Notes: generated from the sequence alone by a model not told the origin. A stretch of DNA of 64,000 bases from Spirometra erinaceieuropaei (GCA_902702965.1 CACRXP010000067.1:735616-799615), one strand, 5' to 3'; shown: positions 55,115 through 64,000, counted from the first letter of the stretch. Numbers and translations: made by a program.

Positions 55115-56040
55115 AGATGTGCTAACTCATGAAATGTCAACCAAAATTTCGAAATGCGTTCTCGTTTCGAAAAGACCAATTAAGTAGTGTTGTAAAACTA
55201 ATCATGATGCAGCACAAATCTATAATGATTCAATTACCTCAGGGTGTCGGCTTTCAAAAGAACTCATTTTCGGCTGAATGCAAGATCTATACTCTGCAAA
55301 AAATGACTACTTAATTAGTATGCAATTTTCTCATTGATTTTCGATGCCCCTGAATATTTAATTATATTTCATGGAAAACATGCATAAAAATATTCATTCT
55401 TTTACTTATTCGGTAGAAACTCAGGTCTTCTTCCAATTTCATACTCAAAAGAAGAGTATAATTTGGTTTTAAAAAAGTTTCTAATTGTGAGATTTTTTAA
55501 TACCGTTAAGTGACCGTTCATGAAACGTCATGTATCTGCATTTACGAATGTGGCTTGAAAAGTTAACAATATTCCTCAAATCCACTGCTTAATTTTATGA
55601 ACCTCATATGGTCTCCTCTTAATACCGCAGAGAAATGCATGGTCTTCCGTACACGGAAAATAGACAGCTTGTAGTTTTGAAACCCTGAATGCAAGTGTAA
55701 CAGCAGGTCGGGTTCAAAATGATTCGGGAATTAGAAAAGTTTTTAAAATCGAATTATACTCTTCTTTTGAGTATGAAATTGGAAGAAGACGTGATTTTCT
55801 ACCAAACAAGTAAAAGAATGAATATTTTTATGCATTTTTTTCATGAAATATAATTGCATATTCAAGGGCATCGATAATCAATGAGAAAATTGCATACTAA
55901 TTAAGTAGTCATTTTTTGCAGAGTATAGATCTTGCATTCAGCCGAAAATGAGTTCTTTCGAAAGCCGACACCCTGAGGCAACTGGATCATTACAGATTTA
56001 TGCTGTATCGTGATTAGTTTTACAACACTACTTTAATGTG
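55115..56040. mobile_element. Foldback element
   Basis: From ctaactcatgaaatgtcaac; large inverted arms (tgcagcataaat / atttatgctg-type, tgactacttaattagtatgc and complement, cttcttttgagtatgaaattgg and complement). It has the best symmetry of the family. Confidence 0.75.
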
Positions 56041-56044
56041 TAGA

Positions 56045-56108
56045 TTTTCGAGACTGGTTCCCCAGCCCGTTGTCTGAAGACGTGCTGGGGAACCAGTATC
56101 GAAAATTG
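56045..56108 (+). ncRNA. Palindromic PLE end with hammerhead-like core, AATT type
   Basis: ctggttccccagc and gctggggaaccag form a strong hairpin. CTGAAGA (56074-56080), a seven-pair stem II and GAAA-AATT are present, but position 17 is G and stem I does not form, so cleavage is unlikely. Confidence 0.45.
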
Positions 56109-56204
56109 AAAAATTAAACTTCACTGTTTGCATAGTGTTCCATCTTCCTACTTATACATATATTTCGAAAGAAACAATTTGTTTGGGAAATATAAACAAA
56201 TATA

Positions 56205-56250
56205 TTGCAAATTTCCGACTTTGGTTCCCCAACTCGTCCTCAGACTTGAA
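56205..56250 (-). ncRNA. Hammerhead-like motif, AATT type, degraded
   Basis: CTGAGGA (56243-56237) and ggttcccc loop region; the GAAA/AATT junction is shortened by a base. It follows the PLE tail at 56300-56490. Confidence 0.4.
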
Positions 56251-56299
56251 GTAAGTGTGTAAAACAGTTAACATTAAAAAATGCCGAAAAATCGATTTT

Positions 56300-56490
56300 G
56301 CACTGTCACTCGTGCTGGCATAATATTCGAACTGGCCAATGCCTTTTCCAATTTTCCTTGAGGTTGATGTTCACAGCATCCGATCCTACGTGTCGGTTGA
56401 CGCATGAGATATCAAAATGGATGACTTCTAAAAATTCGCGGCCCTCCTTAGATGAGCAGACATCCACAATGAAAGTTTTGCTGATAGAAG
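56300..56490 (-). pseudogene. PLE C-terminal tail, AATT family
   Basis: Minus strand KTFIVDVCSSKEGREFLEVI then HFDISCVNRHVGSDAVNI. This is the EGREFLE...NRH motif that ends PLE nucleases. Confidence 0.65.
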
Positions 56491-56554
56491 CGAACAGGCG
56501 AGTTCCAGGTAGCAGTTCAGAAGACGAAGATGCGATTACTGGAACAAGAAATTT

Positions 56555-56602
56555 ATTGGCCTAACGTTTCGGATTCTCACTCGAACCCATCATCAGAGAC
56601 AT
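56555..56602 (-). ncRNA. Hammerhead ribozyme, ACGT type, core intact
   Basis: CTGATGA (56596-56590), stem II GGGTTC-gagtga-GAATCC (one G-U), GAAA, ACGT, U17, stem I GTCT/AGGC, extra U after CTGATGA. It follows the PLE nuclease at 56640-57830. Confidence 0.7.
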
Positions 56603-56639
56603 TCGCATACAAAGGTGATGGTGGCACCAGGAGTGCAGC

Positions 56640-57830
56640 ATTTATAGCACGTGGCTGCCATGGGACCATATGCGCGCTGTAATTAACAGTTCTCGCAATC
56701 ACCACTGGGGTCGTAATTGATGCGGTGGTGGCTTGGCAGTTCGAGTCAGAATCGTTAATCGCCGTGATTTCGTCATCCGTGCTGGATGTTGGTGTGACGA
56801 TTGTTCGGCAAATTGACTCACTGTCACTGTGATAATCGCTCGCCCGCACCCTCCCCACGTGACTGATTCTCCTGCCCAGGGAAAATCACAATACGGAATA
56901 GGGCACCGGGAGGTCATTGTGTTTGTTGATGGATTGCGGGCCTGAGAACCATGACTCGAGCAGCTCGCGGCTCACGCTGTTGTCACCCCTTGCGAGGATT
57001 TCGGCCTCTTGAAATTTGAAAATATGACCGGGTCCCGTCGAGTGTGCCGCCACCTGAGAGTTAGCGTCACCCCGCCTCACTGCTGCTGCGTGCTCGGCAA
57101 TTCGCGTACGGAGTAATCTCCCAGTTTCTCCGACATAATTGCTTTGTCCGCAACTACACCAGATCCGGTAAACGACTCCAGACGTTTCCTGCCGTGGCAG
57201 CGGGTCTTTTGGCCTCATTACTTTGCGCCTAATTGTTGCTTCCGGCCTGTGTGCAACCCCAACTCCAAGTAGAGTGAGAATAAGACTGACGGAATCCGAG
57301 ACGTTCTGCACATACGGAAGAGTCCGCCAAAATTTAGGGCCGGTTGGATTTGGTCTCTGGTGTCCTTTTCGTATGCACTGGTTGACAAAGTTGCGCAGGT
57401 AATCATTGGCTCTTATTACGCTCGAAGATATTGTAATTCAGCAGCCTTGTCTTCCATTTCGCTGCAGTGCGTCTCAACGCGCCGGGCTAGCGCCCTTACG
57501 CAACTGCGTTTGTGACTGATCGTGTGGTTGCTATTGAAGTTCAGTATTTGCGTCGTATTTGTCGCTTTCCTGAACACTTTGGTTTTTAGGCCACCACAAT
57601 CTTTGCGGCAGATGAGGACATTCAAGAAGGCCAGCTGATTGTTTTCCTCCTCCTCCATCGTAAATTGCATGTCCGGGAAGACGGTATTGAGATGTTCTTT
57701 GAACGTCAGCACCCGATCTCGTTCGATGACGACGAAGGTGTCATCCACATACCGAGTCCAAAATTTCGGTCTATGCTGTTGGGAAACCAGCGACTCTAGC
57801 CGTTGTAAGACCGCCTCGGCTATGAGTCCA
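56640..57830 (-). pseudogene. PLE RT palm/thumb plus GIY-YIG endonuclease
   Basis: The first frame has EAVLQRLESLVSQQHRPKFW, TRYVDDTFVVIERD (catalytic YVDD), [40 protein letters not shown]. After a frameshift near 57420 comes ALNFGGLFRM, then QNVSDSVSLILTLLGVGVAH, SGVVYRIWCSCGQSNYVGET and RLLRTRIAEHAAAVRRGDAN, and AEILARGDNSVSRELLESWF. The GIY-YIG domain (GVVYR...NYVGETGR, R of RTRI, E of EH) is the best preserved in the window. The RT lacks its N-terminal half. Confidence 0.9.
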
Positions 57831-57886
57831 GAAACGTCAGGCCAATAAATTTCTTGTTCCAGTGATCGCATCTTCGTCTTCTGAAA
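57828..57886 (+). mobile_element. Inverted 3' half of an ACGT-type PLE end
   Basis: agaaacgtcaggccaataaa followed by ttcttgttccagtgatcgc is the post-GAAA part of the hammerhead-bearing repeat, here opposite to the flanking PLE pieces. It joins two different PLE families. Confidence 0.6.
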
Positions 57887-58130
57887 TGCAAGTCTTGTCC
57901 AAAGCGAATTTGTGTCCAGTTTCCAGCATATGCATGGCAACTTGGAACAAGTGGTCTCGCCTTTTTACGGCCAACTGATGTTCGTGTATTCGTGTAGAGG
58001 CCGTTTTCCCAGTTTGACCACAGTAAACTGCATTACAGGTGTTGAATGGAATCTTATAGACGACTTCTTTCTTATCTAAATAGCCCACCCTGTCCTTAGG
58101 GTGCACAAACTGGTTACGAAGTGTAGTCAT
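57887..58130 (-). pseudogene. PLE GIY-YIG endonuclease fragment, AATT family
   Basis: KKEVVYKIPFNTCNAVYCGQ, TGKTASTRIHEHQLAVKRRD, AMHMLETGHKFALDKT. The VVY...VYCGQTGK core and RIHEHQ are intact. The frame then runs into the inverted terminal repeat. Different family from the neighbouring 56640-57830. Confidence 0.8.
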
Positions 58131-58254
58131 CGGCTTGTGCGTTACATGTATTTGGTGCTTCCTCAGGTGCCTTTATTAGTTCGGGCACATTCTTAATGTA
58201 CAGAAGTTATCGCCAGTTTTTCTGTTCGGGCGCCTGATCGGAACAATCTAGTTC

Positions 58255-60702
58255 CCTGCCTTTTTCTTTTAACTACTGTCGTCTCGTACATCGGTGTACA
58301 AAATATTTAAAATACCCATTCTGGGAAAGCAGTTTGAACAAATATATAGACGAGGTGTACTACCTACCCCCGCTCGGTCGAAGTGATCATGTAGTGCTTT
58401 TATGGGAGTACTTGCTGTATTCTGAACCGTGTACAAATGACAATACGAGGCCAAATATATGGAAAGGGGGCTTTCGCCAAATGAGAGCTGAGACATCACA
58501 AATAGACTGGGATGTTCTCTTCTCCGGAAACGTTAACGAGGACTGGAATTTATTCAAGGATCGTTTACTGCATCTAATGAAGAACCACTGTCCCTTATCA
58601 AAGCCTAGGATATCCAACCGCCCTCAGTGGCTAACACGAGAACTGAAAAAGGAGATCAACAAGAAAGGAAGGTTATGGAAGAAATTTCGCAAGAACAAAA
58701 ACAAAGCAGCGTTTACAGAATACAAAGTTCAAAGAAATAGGGCGAAAAGTCTGATTTTCAGGAGGCGACGGGATTTTGAGAGTAATTTGCTCCACCAAGC
58801 CGTTAAAAATCCGAAATTGCTCTACAGCTATTTGCGGAAAAGCACACGTAACAGGAATCCCATTCCTGTTATGAGGGATGATGACGGCTTGGAGATCTCG
58901 GACAGTACAAATAAGGCTGAGCACTTTTCTCAATTTTTTCGATCCGTTTTCACAAGAGAAGCAGACTTTACCCCATCTAATTCTGAGAACATGAGAAATC
59001 CCACTATCGAAAATATTGTGTTTCGAGAAGAAGCGATTTTGGAAGAACTGAAAAGCTTGAAGGAATGTAAATCTCCCGGTCCGGACGAGATTCCAGCAAA
59101 GCTGCTCTTTAAGCTTGCCCAACAGCTGGCCAAGCCACTATCCTTTCTGTGCCAGAAATCGTTTGATGCTGGAATTCTTCCCACAGACTGGAAGACGGCC
59201 CACATTACACCCCTTTACAAAAGCGGTAGTCGTGCTCAGGCGACAAACTACAGACCCGTCAGTCTGACATCAATCTGCTGCAAAGTGATGGAGAAAACCA
59301 TCAAAAAGGAGTTGATGGCTTACTTGGAAACCCACAACCTCTTGTCCAATGCACAATATGGTTTCCGTAGGGGAAGATCATGTGTAACGAACTTGCTATG
59401 CACAATGCAAAGTTGGACACGAGCACTGGACGCAAAACACACCGTGCATGTTGCCTATATTGATTTCCGGAAAGCGTTTGACAGTGTTCCGCACCAGCGT
59501 CTCCTACACAAGTTGAGAATTATGGGCATCGGTGGCAAACTTCTCAAATGGATCGAAAATTTCCTTGTCGGCCGCTCCCAAATTGTCTGCGTAGAACAAC
59601 AGCAATCACGGTGCACATTCATAGAGAGGAAGGTCCCACAAGGCTCGGTGCTCGGACCAACCCTCTTTCTCTTGTTCATCAATGATTGTGTAGATGGGTT
59701 GGACTGTGATTGTGCCATGTTTGCGGATGACATAAAAATCTGGAAAGTCATCCAGAATGCTGCCGATGAGACCAACTTCCAAGAAAATCTTTGTCGGTTG
59801 GACGAGTGGTCCCGCAGATGGCTCTTGTCCTTCAATTTGAACAAATGCACCATTCTGCGCCTCGGAAATCAGACCCCTAATACGCGGCAATACCATCTGA
59901 ACGGAATGCCACTCCGAGAAGCAGAAACGCAGAAAGATCTCGGAGTCTGGGTTGCAGACAGCCTTAAGCCTTCTACGCAATGTTGTAAGGCGGCCAAGGC
60001 CGCAACTTCAATGCTATATGCCATCAAGCGGGCATTCGTAGTTTTCGATAAAGTCTGCTTCACCAAAGTCTTCGGCACGTTTATAAGGCCTCATCTCGAA
60101 TATGCAATTCAGGCCTGGAGACCGTGGACGCATCAGGATTACGATCTGCTCGAAAGGGTGCAGAGGCGAGCCACAAAATTAGTAAGAGGTCAAAGTGCAC
60201 TGCCATACGAGATCCGCTTAACTAACCTTAATCTCTATCCTCTGAGTTATAGGCAGTTGCGCGGAGACATGATAAAAACTTTCCGTATCGTGCGCGGCTT
60301 GGATTGTGCCCTTCGGCGCGATGACTTTTTCCAACTTGCCACTACAACTCACCTCCGGGGACATCCCTTCAAGCTACGTGTGCCACAGGGTAGACTGAAT
60401 GTGAGAAAATATTTCTTCTCCAACCGTGTCGTGGAACCGTGGAATAACCTGCCCGAGACGGTTGTTATGTCTCAATCTGTGGAGACATTTAAATGTCGCC
60501 TTGACAGATATATGCTGCAGCAACAAGCGGACTATGTGACTTTTTAGCCATGTGACTAGTGACCTATGTGAATCAATCTATGCATTCACTTAATGCTGTA
60601 ATTTCTTCACATTTTTGCTTGTTTATCGATTTTTTTTATGTACAAATAGGGAGTTCAAATGCGTAAGCCTATTTCCCTCAAATACACTGACTGACTGACT
60701 GA
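58255..60702 (+). mobile_element. 5'-truncated CR1/Jockey-like LINE insertion
   Basis: The insertion contains the 737-codon frame, a ~140-bp 3' untranslated region and a terminal microsatellite (aaatacactgactgactga) in place of poly(A). The same aaataYactgactga ending closes the LINE copies at 22737 and 25168. The left boundary with PLE sequence lies between about 58140 and 58320 and is approximate; the right side abuts a minus-strand PLE RT. Confidence 0.8.
58334..60547 (+). CDS. CR1/Jockey-like non-LTR reverse transcriptase, 5'-truncated ORF2
   Basis: An uninterrupted 737-codon frame. It opens inside the end of the apurinic-like endonuclease domain (PPLGRSDHVVL, residues ~12-22), so the first codon is not a natural start. 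A basic linker follows, then the reverse transcriptase: KSPGPDEIPAKLL (~245), ITPLYKSG, NYRPVSLTS, YIDFRKAFDSVPH (motif A, ~375), PQGSVLGPTLF (~433), and the catalytic FADDIKIW (~461). The C-terminal part has the usual FGTFIRPHLEYAIQ and NRVVEPWNNLP signatures. In the family this enzyme nicks target DNA and primes cDNA from the 3' end. With no stops or frameshifts it is the youngest coding element here, but lacking most of its endonuclease it is probably dead on arrival. Decayed relatives lie at 21190-22740, 23895-25168 and 28460-28790. Confidence 0.9.
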   Translation: MNKYIDEVYYLPPLGRSDHVVLLWEYLLYSEPCTNDNTRPNIWKGGFRQMRAETSQIDWDVLFSGNVNEDWNLFKDRLLHLMKNHCPLSKPRISNRPQWLTRELKKEINKKGRLWKKFRKNKNKAAFTEYKVQRNRAKSLIFRRRRDFESNLLHQAVKNPKLLYSYLRKSTRNRNPIPVMRDDDGLEISDSTNKAEHFSQFFRSVFTREADFTPSNSENMRNPTIENIVFREEAILEELKSLKECKSPGPDEIPAKLLFKLAQQLAKPLSFLCQKSFDAGILPTDWKTAHITPLYKSGSRAQATNYRPVSLTSICCKVMEKTIKKELMAYLETHNLLSNAQYGFRRGRSCVTNLLCTMQSWTRALDAKHTVHVAYIDFRKAFDSVPHQRLLHKLRIMGIGGKLLKWIENFLVGRSQIVCVEQQQSRCTFIERKVPQGSVLGPTLFLLFINDCVDGLDCDCAMFADDIKIWKVIQNAADETNFQENLCRLDEWSRRWLLSFNLNKCTILRLGNQTPNTRQYHLNGMPLREAETQKDLGVWVADSLKPSTQCCKAAKAATSMLYAIKRAFVVFDKVCFTKVFGTFIRPHLEYAIQAWRPWTHQDYDLLERVQRRATKLVRGQSALPYEIRLTNLNLYPLSYRQLRGDMIKTFRIVRGLDCALRRDDFFQLATTTHLRGHPFKLRVPQGRLNVRKYFFSNRVVEPWNNLPETVVMSQSVETFKCRLDRYMLQQQADYVTF

Positions 60703-60704
60703 AA

Positions 60705-61300
60705 TAATTCAGTTCTATTAGATAGGTTTCGTTGTCAGAGCAGTGAGTTCTTGCTCGATTCAGGGGGCTGTTCACGGCACTCCATTTGTGGGAGATCGGG
60801 TAATTGCTCTCTTAATGTAAACGAATTTCCGCGTAGGTTTCCTTGAGGTAAACCGAAGTTTGAAATGTCCCGTCAGGCTTCCTTTGTACGTGGACAGTAA
60901 GTAACGGGAGTTTGTTGTCAGCCTCTTTCTCAAGTATGAATGTGATTCCTGGTAGTGTTATGGATTATTTCCAGTTGATCAGTTTTAACAATGACAAACG
61001 TGTCATCAACATATTGCACCCATAATTTGGGGTTAACTACTGGTAAGGCGATAGCCTCTAATTTCTGCATCGTGACTTCTGCGAGAAAACCAGAGATGGG
61101 TGATCTCACAGGGGCTCTCTTCAGCTGTTGGCAGAATTTATGTACAAATGAAAAGTTCGTTTCTAGACAAAGGTCTAAGAGTTCTAACAAAGCAGATGCA
61201 TGGATATCCATGTCGTAGTACTGGAGACGTTCCTCTGTACATTGTCTTGCTAAATCCAATGGTATGGAGGTGAAATCGCAGGATACAACTCCTTCCTCCC
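60705..61300 (-). pseudogene. PLE reverse transcriptase fragment, divergent family
   Basis: CDFTSIPLDLARQCTEERLQ, CLETNFSFVHKFCQQLKRAP, RSPISGFLAEVTMQKLEAIA, NPKLWVQYVDDTFVIVKTDQ, then (new frame) FILEKEADNKLPLLTVHVQR. It contains the SPISGFLAE and YVDD motifs of the PLE palm. The divergence from the ACGT-type family is large. It is cut at 60705 by the LINE 3' end and at ~61300 by a SINE. Confidence 0.85.
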
Positions 61301-61306
61301 CTTGAT

Positions 61307-61612
61307 ATATGTATCATGCGCCGCTGTGCGGCTGCTGATTGGGCTCGAGAGAGAGCCCTTAAGGCACAACGGAACGAGTGAGTTCCATATGAACGATCGG
61401 TGAGCGCACCCTACCATTGTATATTCCCGATCGAAAACCGACAGGGCAGCGGGCTCGTGGCCCGGTGGGTAGAGGCGTGGACTTCTAAACCAACAGGTCG
61501 CGAGTTCGAGGCTCGGGTGTTCCACACTTCGGGCTTGGGCTTGGCTGGCTGACGACGGCTAATAAGCCAGAAATGGCCATTCCAGTCTCCCTTGTCTTTG
61601 TTGGTAATGCCA
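61307..61612 (+). repeat. SINE-1, full length
   Basis: atcatgcgccgctgtgcggc block, cccgatcg, A box tggcccggtgg, B box agttcgaggc, body and ggtaatgccattc. It is a clean example of the ~305-bp unit. It interrupts or borders the PLE RT. Confidence 0.85.
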
Positions 61613-62243
61613 TTCTCTTAGCATGTTCCTTCAGCATATCGACGCCTGGATCTTTGCAATTAAATATTCTTCGTCGCAATCCGAATCGCGTATGTCAGTG
61701 GTCTAAATGATAGGGCGATTTACACGAATACAAGTAATGCAATTATATGTAACTACTACATATTTTTGAGGAGGCATATTTTCGTTTATTGATCCAAAGC
61801 TACAGTAAATCTCCCTTTATGTGTTATCCAACACTTTGATATAACCGCATGCATCGATTTGTTCCAGTTTGACTTTTTAGGAATAAATTATTCAGCATGA
61901 TGTTTTCGCTCCCCCTCTACGCAATCGCATAGGTATTACCTTGATTTCCTAGACACACCAATATACTTGCATTGCCTTTCGTTGTCGATTAAGTACGCCG
62001 TGTCTTACTTCTTTCTTCCGAAAGAGTAGCTTAACCATTTATTGCCATGTCCATACTGCAAGGGTTGCCGGGTGAGATTTAGTTTACACTGCGTCGGTTA
62101 GAACAGACACGCTCCGTTCCCTCGATATATCCGGTTGTCAAGCGCGTACGCATGAGATATTTACTTCCTTAAAAATACTTTTGTATATTCCCTCGCATAA
62201 ACAAGGAGGAGACAGTTAAACATATACAGTCTTCCGATGCAGC
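61613..62243. other. No recognised feature
   Basis: No gene or catalogued repeat was recognised. Confidence 0.35.
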
Positions 62244-62418
62244 ATTCCAGTCAATTATTACATCGGTATCTCCAGCCTTCCCGTCATATTACACTGCACG
62301 GGCCCTCACGATCAACCTCAACTTCAGTGAACATCTAAAATCTGCCGTATAGCACCGACGCTCCAGAAGGCACCCACATGATTAACTCGCATCCCATAAT
62401 CATCCGCGGCACATTAAA
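62244..62418. repeat. Direct repeat flanking solo PLE end, left copy
   Basis: attccagtcaatt ... cacattaaa, repeated at 62601-62774. The last ~110 bases match closely, the first ~65 less so. Confidence 0.75.
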
Positions 62419-62600
62419 GGGGGGAGCCGTGAATGTTCATAGGTATGCGGTAGCATGGCTACTGCATCCTATAAAAACCGCAGACCCTTGTGCAACAACC
62501 ACCCGTTTCTGCTTTTTTGTCTCTGATGATGGATTCGAGTAGGAATCCGAAACGTCAGGCTAATAGAGCTCTTGTCCCGGCGATCCTGTCTCCTTCTTCA
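62419..62600 (+). mobile_element. Solo PLE terminal repeat, 182 bp
   Basis: It opens ggggggagccgtgaatg, has a TATA-like TATAAAAA (62470-62477), then a hammerhead, and ends ctccttcttca. It is flanked by ~175-bp direct repeats, so the element is delimited precisely here. Confidence 0.7.
62519..62562 (+). ncRNA. Hammerhead ribozyme, ACGT type, core intact
   Basis: CTGATGA (62523-62529), stem II GGATTC-gagtag-GAATCC, GAAA (62549-62552), ACGT, C at 62556, stem I GTCT/AGGC, one extra U after CTGATGA. Confidence 0.75.
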
Positions 62601-62774
62601 ATTCCAGTCAATTTTTATCCAGATCCGCCTGCCCTCCCATCCTCATACCCTGCGCACCCCCTCGCCATCAACCTCAACTTCAATGAACATCTTAAACCTG
62701 CCGTATAGCACCGACGCTCCAGAAGGCACCCACATGATTAACTCGCATCACATAATCATCCACGACACATTAAA
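62601..62774. repeat. Direct repeat flanking solo PLE end, right copy
   Basis: Partner of 62244-62418. Confidence 0.75.
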
Positions 62775-63589
62775 CAACCCGATATGGCCAGCATCGTCCC
62801 CCACGAAAACAGAAACTTCCTCACAGCCCACAGACATGATTACTCGCATGCCACCCCCCCCCCCACACTGGAAGGCCTCCTCACACCCTCACACACCAAC
62901 AAGGCCTACACATCTCACCTGTTAAAACGCTGATTAACCAGTTCACAACCACACACGGACGACACCGCCCTCCACGATAACAGAAGCTGATTGGCCAGCC
63001 TGCAGACAGTGCGACCGCACATCGGACCATATTTGTCATCCACTTGTTTTCTCGCTACAGCGTCTACTCAGGGTGAGGTCGACATCTCAAGGACACCTCG
63101 AGGTTCAACGGCCTCCGTCGCTGTCGTCATCTTGGTCGCCACAGCAAAAACAGCTATTTTGGGAAATAACGCACTTGTTCCTCGACTAACAAATGCTCGT
63201 CTGCGTCCACCCCCCCCCCTTCACCACCGCCCTCCCCTCCTTCCGCCCCGGTGACATTCGTCATTTCTACATGCCGTGGCACAGCCTCACGGAAAACTGT
63301 TTACTCCACTGAAATGCGCAAAAGTGAGGCGAATCTCTAAACTAGGACAAAACCAGTTCGGTCCGGTGAACTTCTCGTTTCAGTAAAAGCCAATCACGCC
63401 GAAGCCAAGTGGGGGCGGCAAACAGTGTGGATGTCCTGAATACCGAAAAACATTCCCCAATCTCCACATTTCTAGCAAATATTTGGTGTCATTGTTAACT
63501 GGGTCATAGAGCTGACAACTGGTTGGCGACACCTGAAGTTGAATGCTGCTAAAAGTGCGTTCTCGCGTGGGGCGGACCTACAGTAGTGA
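62775..63589. other. No recognised feature
   Basis: C-rich runs near 62855-62862 and 63211-63219 give Pro-rich chance frames. Confidence 0.35.
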
Positions 63590-64000
63590 CACATCTCATG
63601 AAATGTTGGCTGAAATTCTGAAATGCGTTTTCGATTAGGAAGGATTACTTGGTCGCGGTTGTGACAGTGATTATCTCAAGACATACTCTTATAACATTTT
63701 GGACTCGGCAGGATGTCGGCTTTTAAATGCACTTCTTTTCAATCTCCTATAGAAAGCGTGCTCGGTAAAAAGGGACTACTTAAGTAGCATGCGCTTTTCC
63801 CATTGATTTTTGATGGTCTTGCAAATTCAAATATATTTTATAAAAACCATGAATAAAAAATGCTTCCTTTTAGTCAATCAATAGAGAATCACGTCTTCTT
63901 TATATTTTATACTTAAGGAATGAGTATAATTAGGTTTTAAAAAAGTTTCCTATTATGAGACTTTTTAAGACCGCGAAATGTCCATTCACATAGCATCGTA
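63590..64000. mobile_element. Foldback element, left arm, cut by window end
   Basis: catctcatgaaatgttggc, gaaatgcgttttcgattagg, then the family's AT-rich arm. The right arm would lie beyond the window. Confidence 0.6.

Noticed and set aside
1..64000. CRISPR arrays, bacterial operons, ribosome binding sites, plasmid or phage genes
   Set aside because: None seen; splice sites, LINEs, PLEs and SINEs show animal nuclear DNA.

Overview
The window looks like nuclear DNA of a repeat-rich animal. My best guess is a parasitic flatworm, probably a tapeworm with a large genome. The grounds are the mix of elements: many Penelope-like elements (PLEs) with GIY-YIG endonucleases, CR1/Jockey-like non-LTR retrotransposons, a Merlin DNA transposon and tRNA-derived SINEs, plus long introns and very low gene density. 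The taxon is an inference; nothing in the window names it. There are no operons, CRISPR arrays, rRNA genes or convincing free-standing tRNA genes.

I can support only one host gene. It lies on the + strand with four exons (4952-5164, 5294-5479, 6850-7105, 12101-12318), joined by consensus splice sites with matching phase. It encodes a coiled-coil protein with a Ser/Arg-rich tail; its 5' end is uncertain. Intron 2 holds a foldback element. The 5-kb intron 3 holds a PLE end with an intact sense-strand hammerhead ribozyme, SINEs, a telomere-repeat-like MITE, a Merlin end and a PLE endonuclease.

Almost everything else is mobile DNA. 1-4.8 kb: PLE, LINE, SINE and X-repeat fragments. 7.1-8.8 kb: PLE pieces, one split by a SINE. 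11.3-16 kb: PLE endonucleases and a LINE endonuclease. 16.2-19.5 kb: the most complete PLE (reverse transcriptase plus GIY-YIG, between two hammerhead-bearing repeats), joined head-to-tail to a second PLE end. 19.5-21.1 kb: SINEs and inverted X repeats. 21.2-25.2 kb: two decayed copies of one LINE. 25.2-26.2 kb: PLE endonuclease. 29.46-30.25 kb: Merlin with an exact 8-bp target duplication. 30.6-35.2 kb: SINEs and PLE pieces. 35-50 kb: mostly unrecognised AT-rich sequence with degenerate CCCTAA-like DNA, foldback elements and a ~400-bp MITE. 49.8-58.1 kb: a SINE palindrome, foldbacks and several PLE tails. 58.3-60.7 kb: a 5'-truncated LINE with an uninterrupted 737-codon reading frame. 60.7-62.8 kb: PLE RT, SINE and a solo PLE end.

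The most interesting system is the PLE ends. Nearly every GIY-YIG fragment is followed, in the same orientation, by a type I hammerhead-like core (CTGANGA, stem II, GAAA, cleavage site). Stem III is a self-complementary motif that differs by family (ACGT, AGCT, AATT, or a 10-nt palindrome), so the ribozymes should work best as dimers or across tandem copies. PLE-linked hammerheads are known from the literature; the set of palindromes, their covariation and the intronic copy are what deserve checking.
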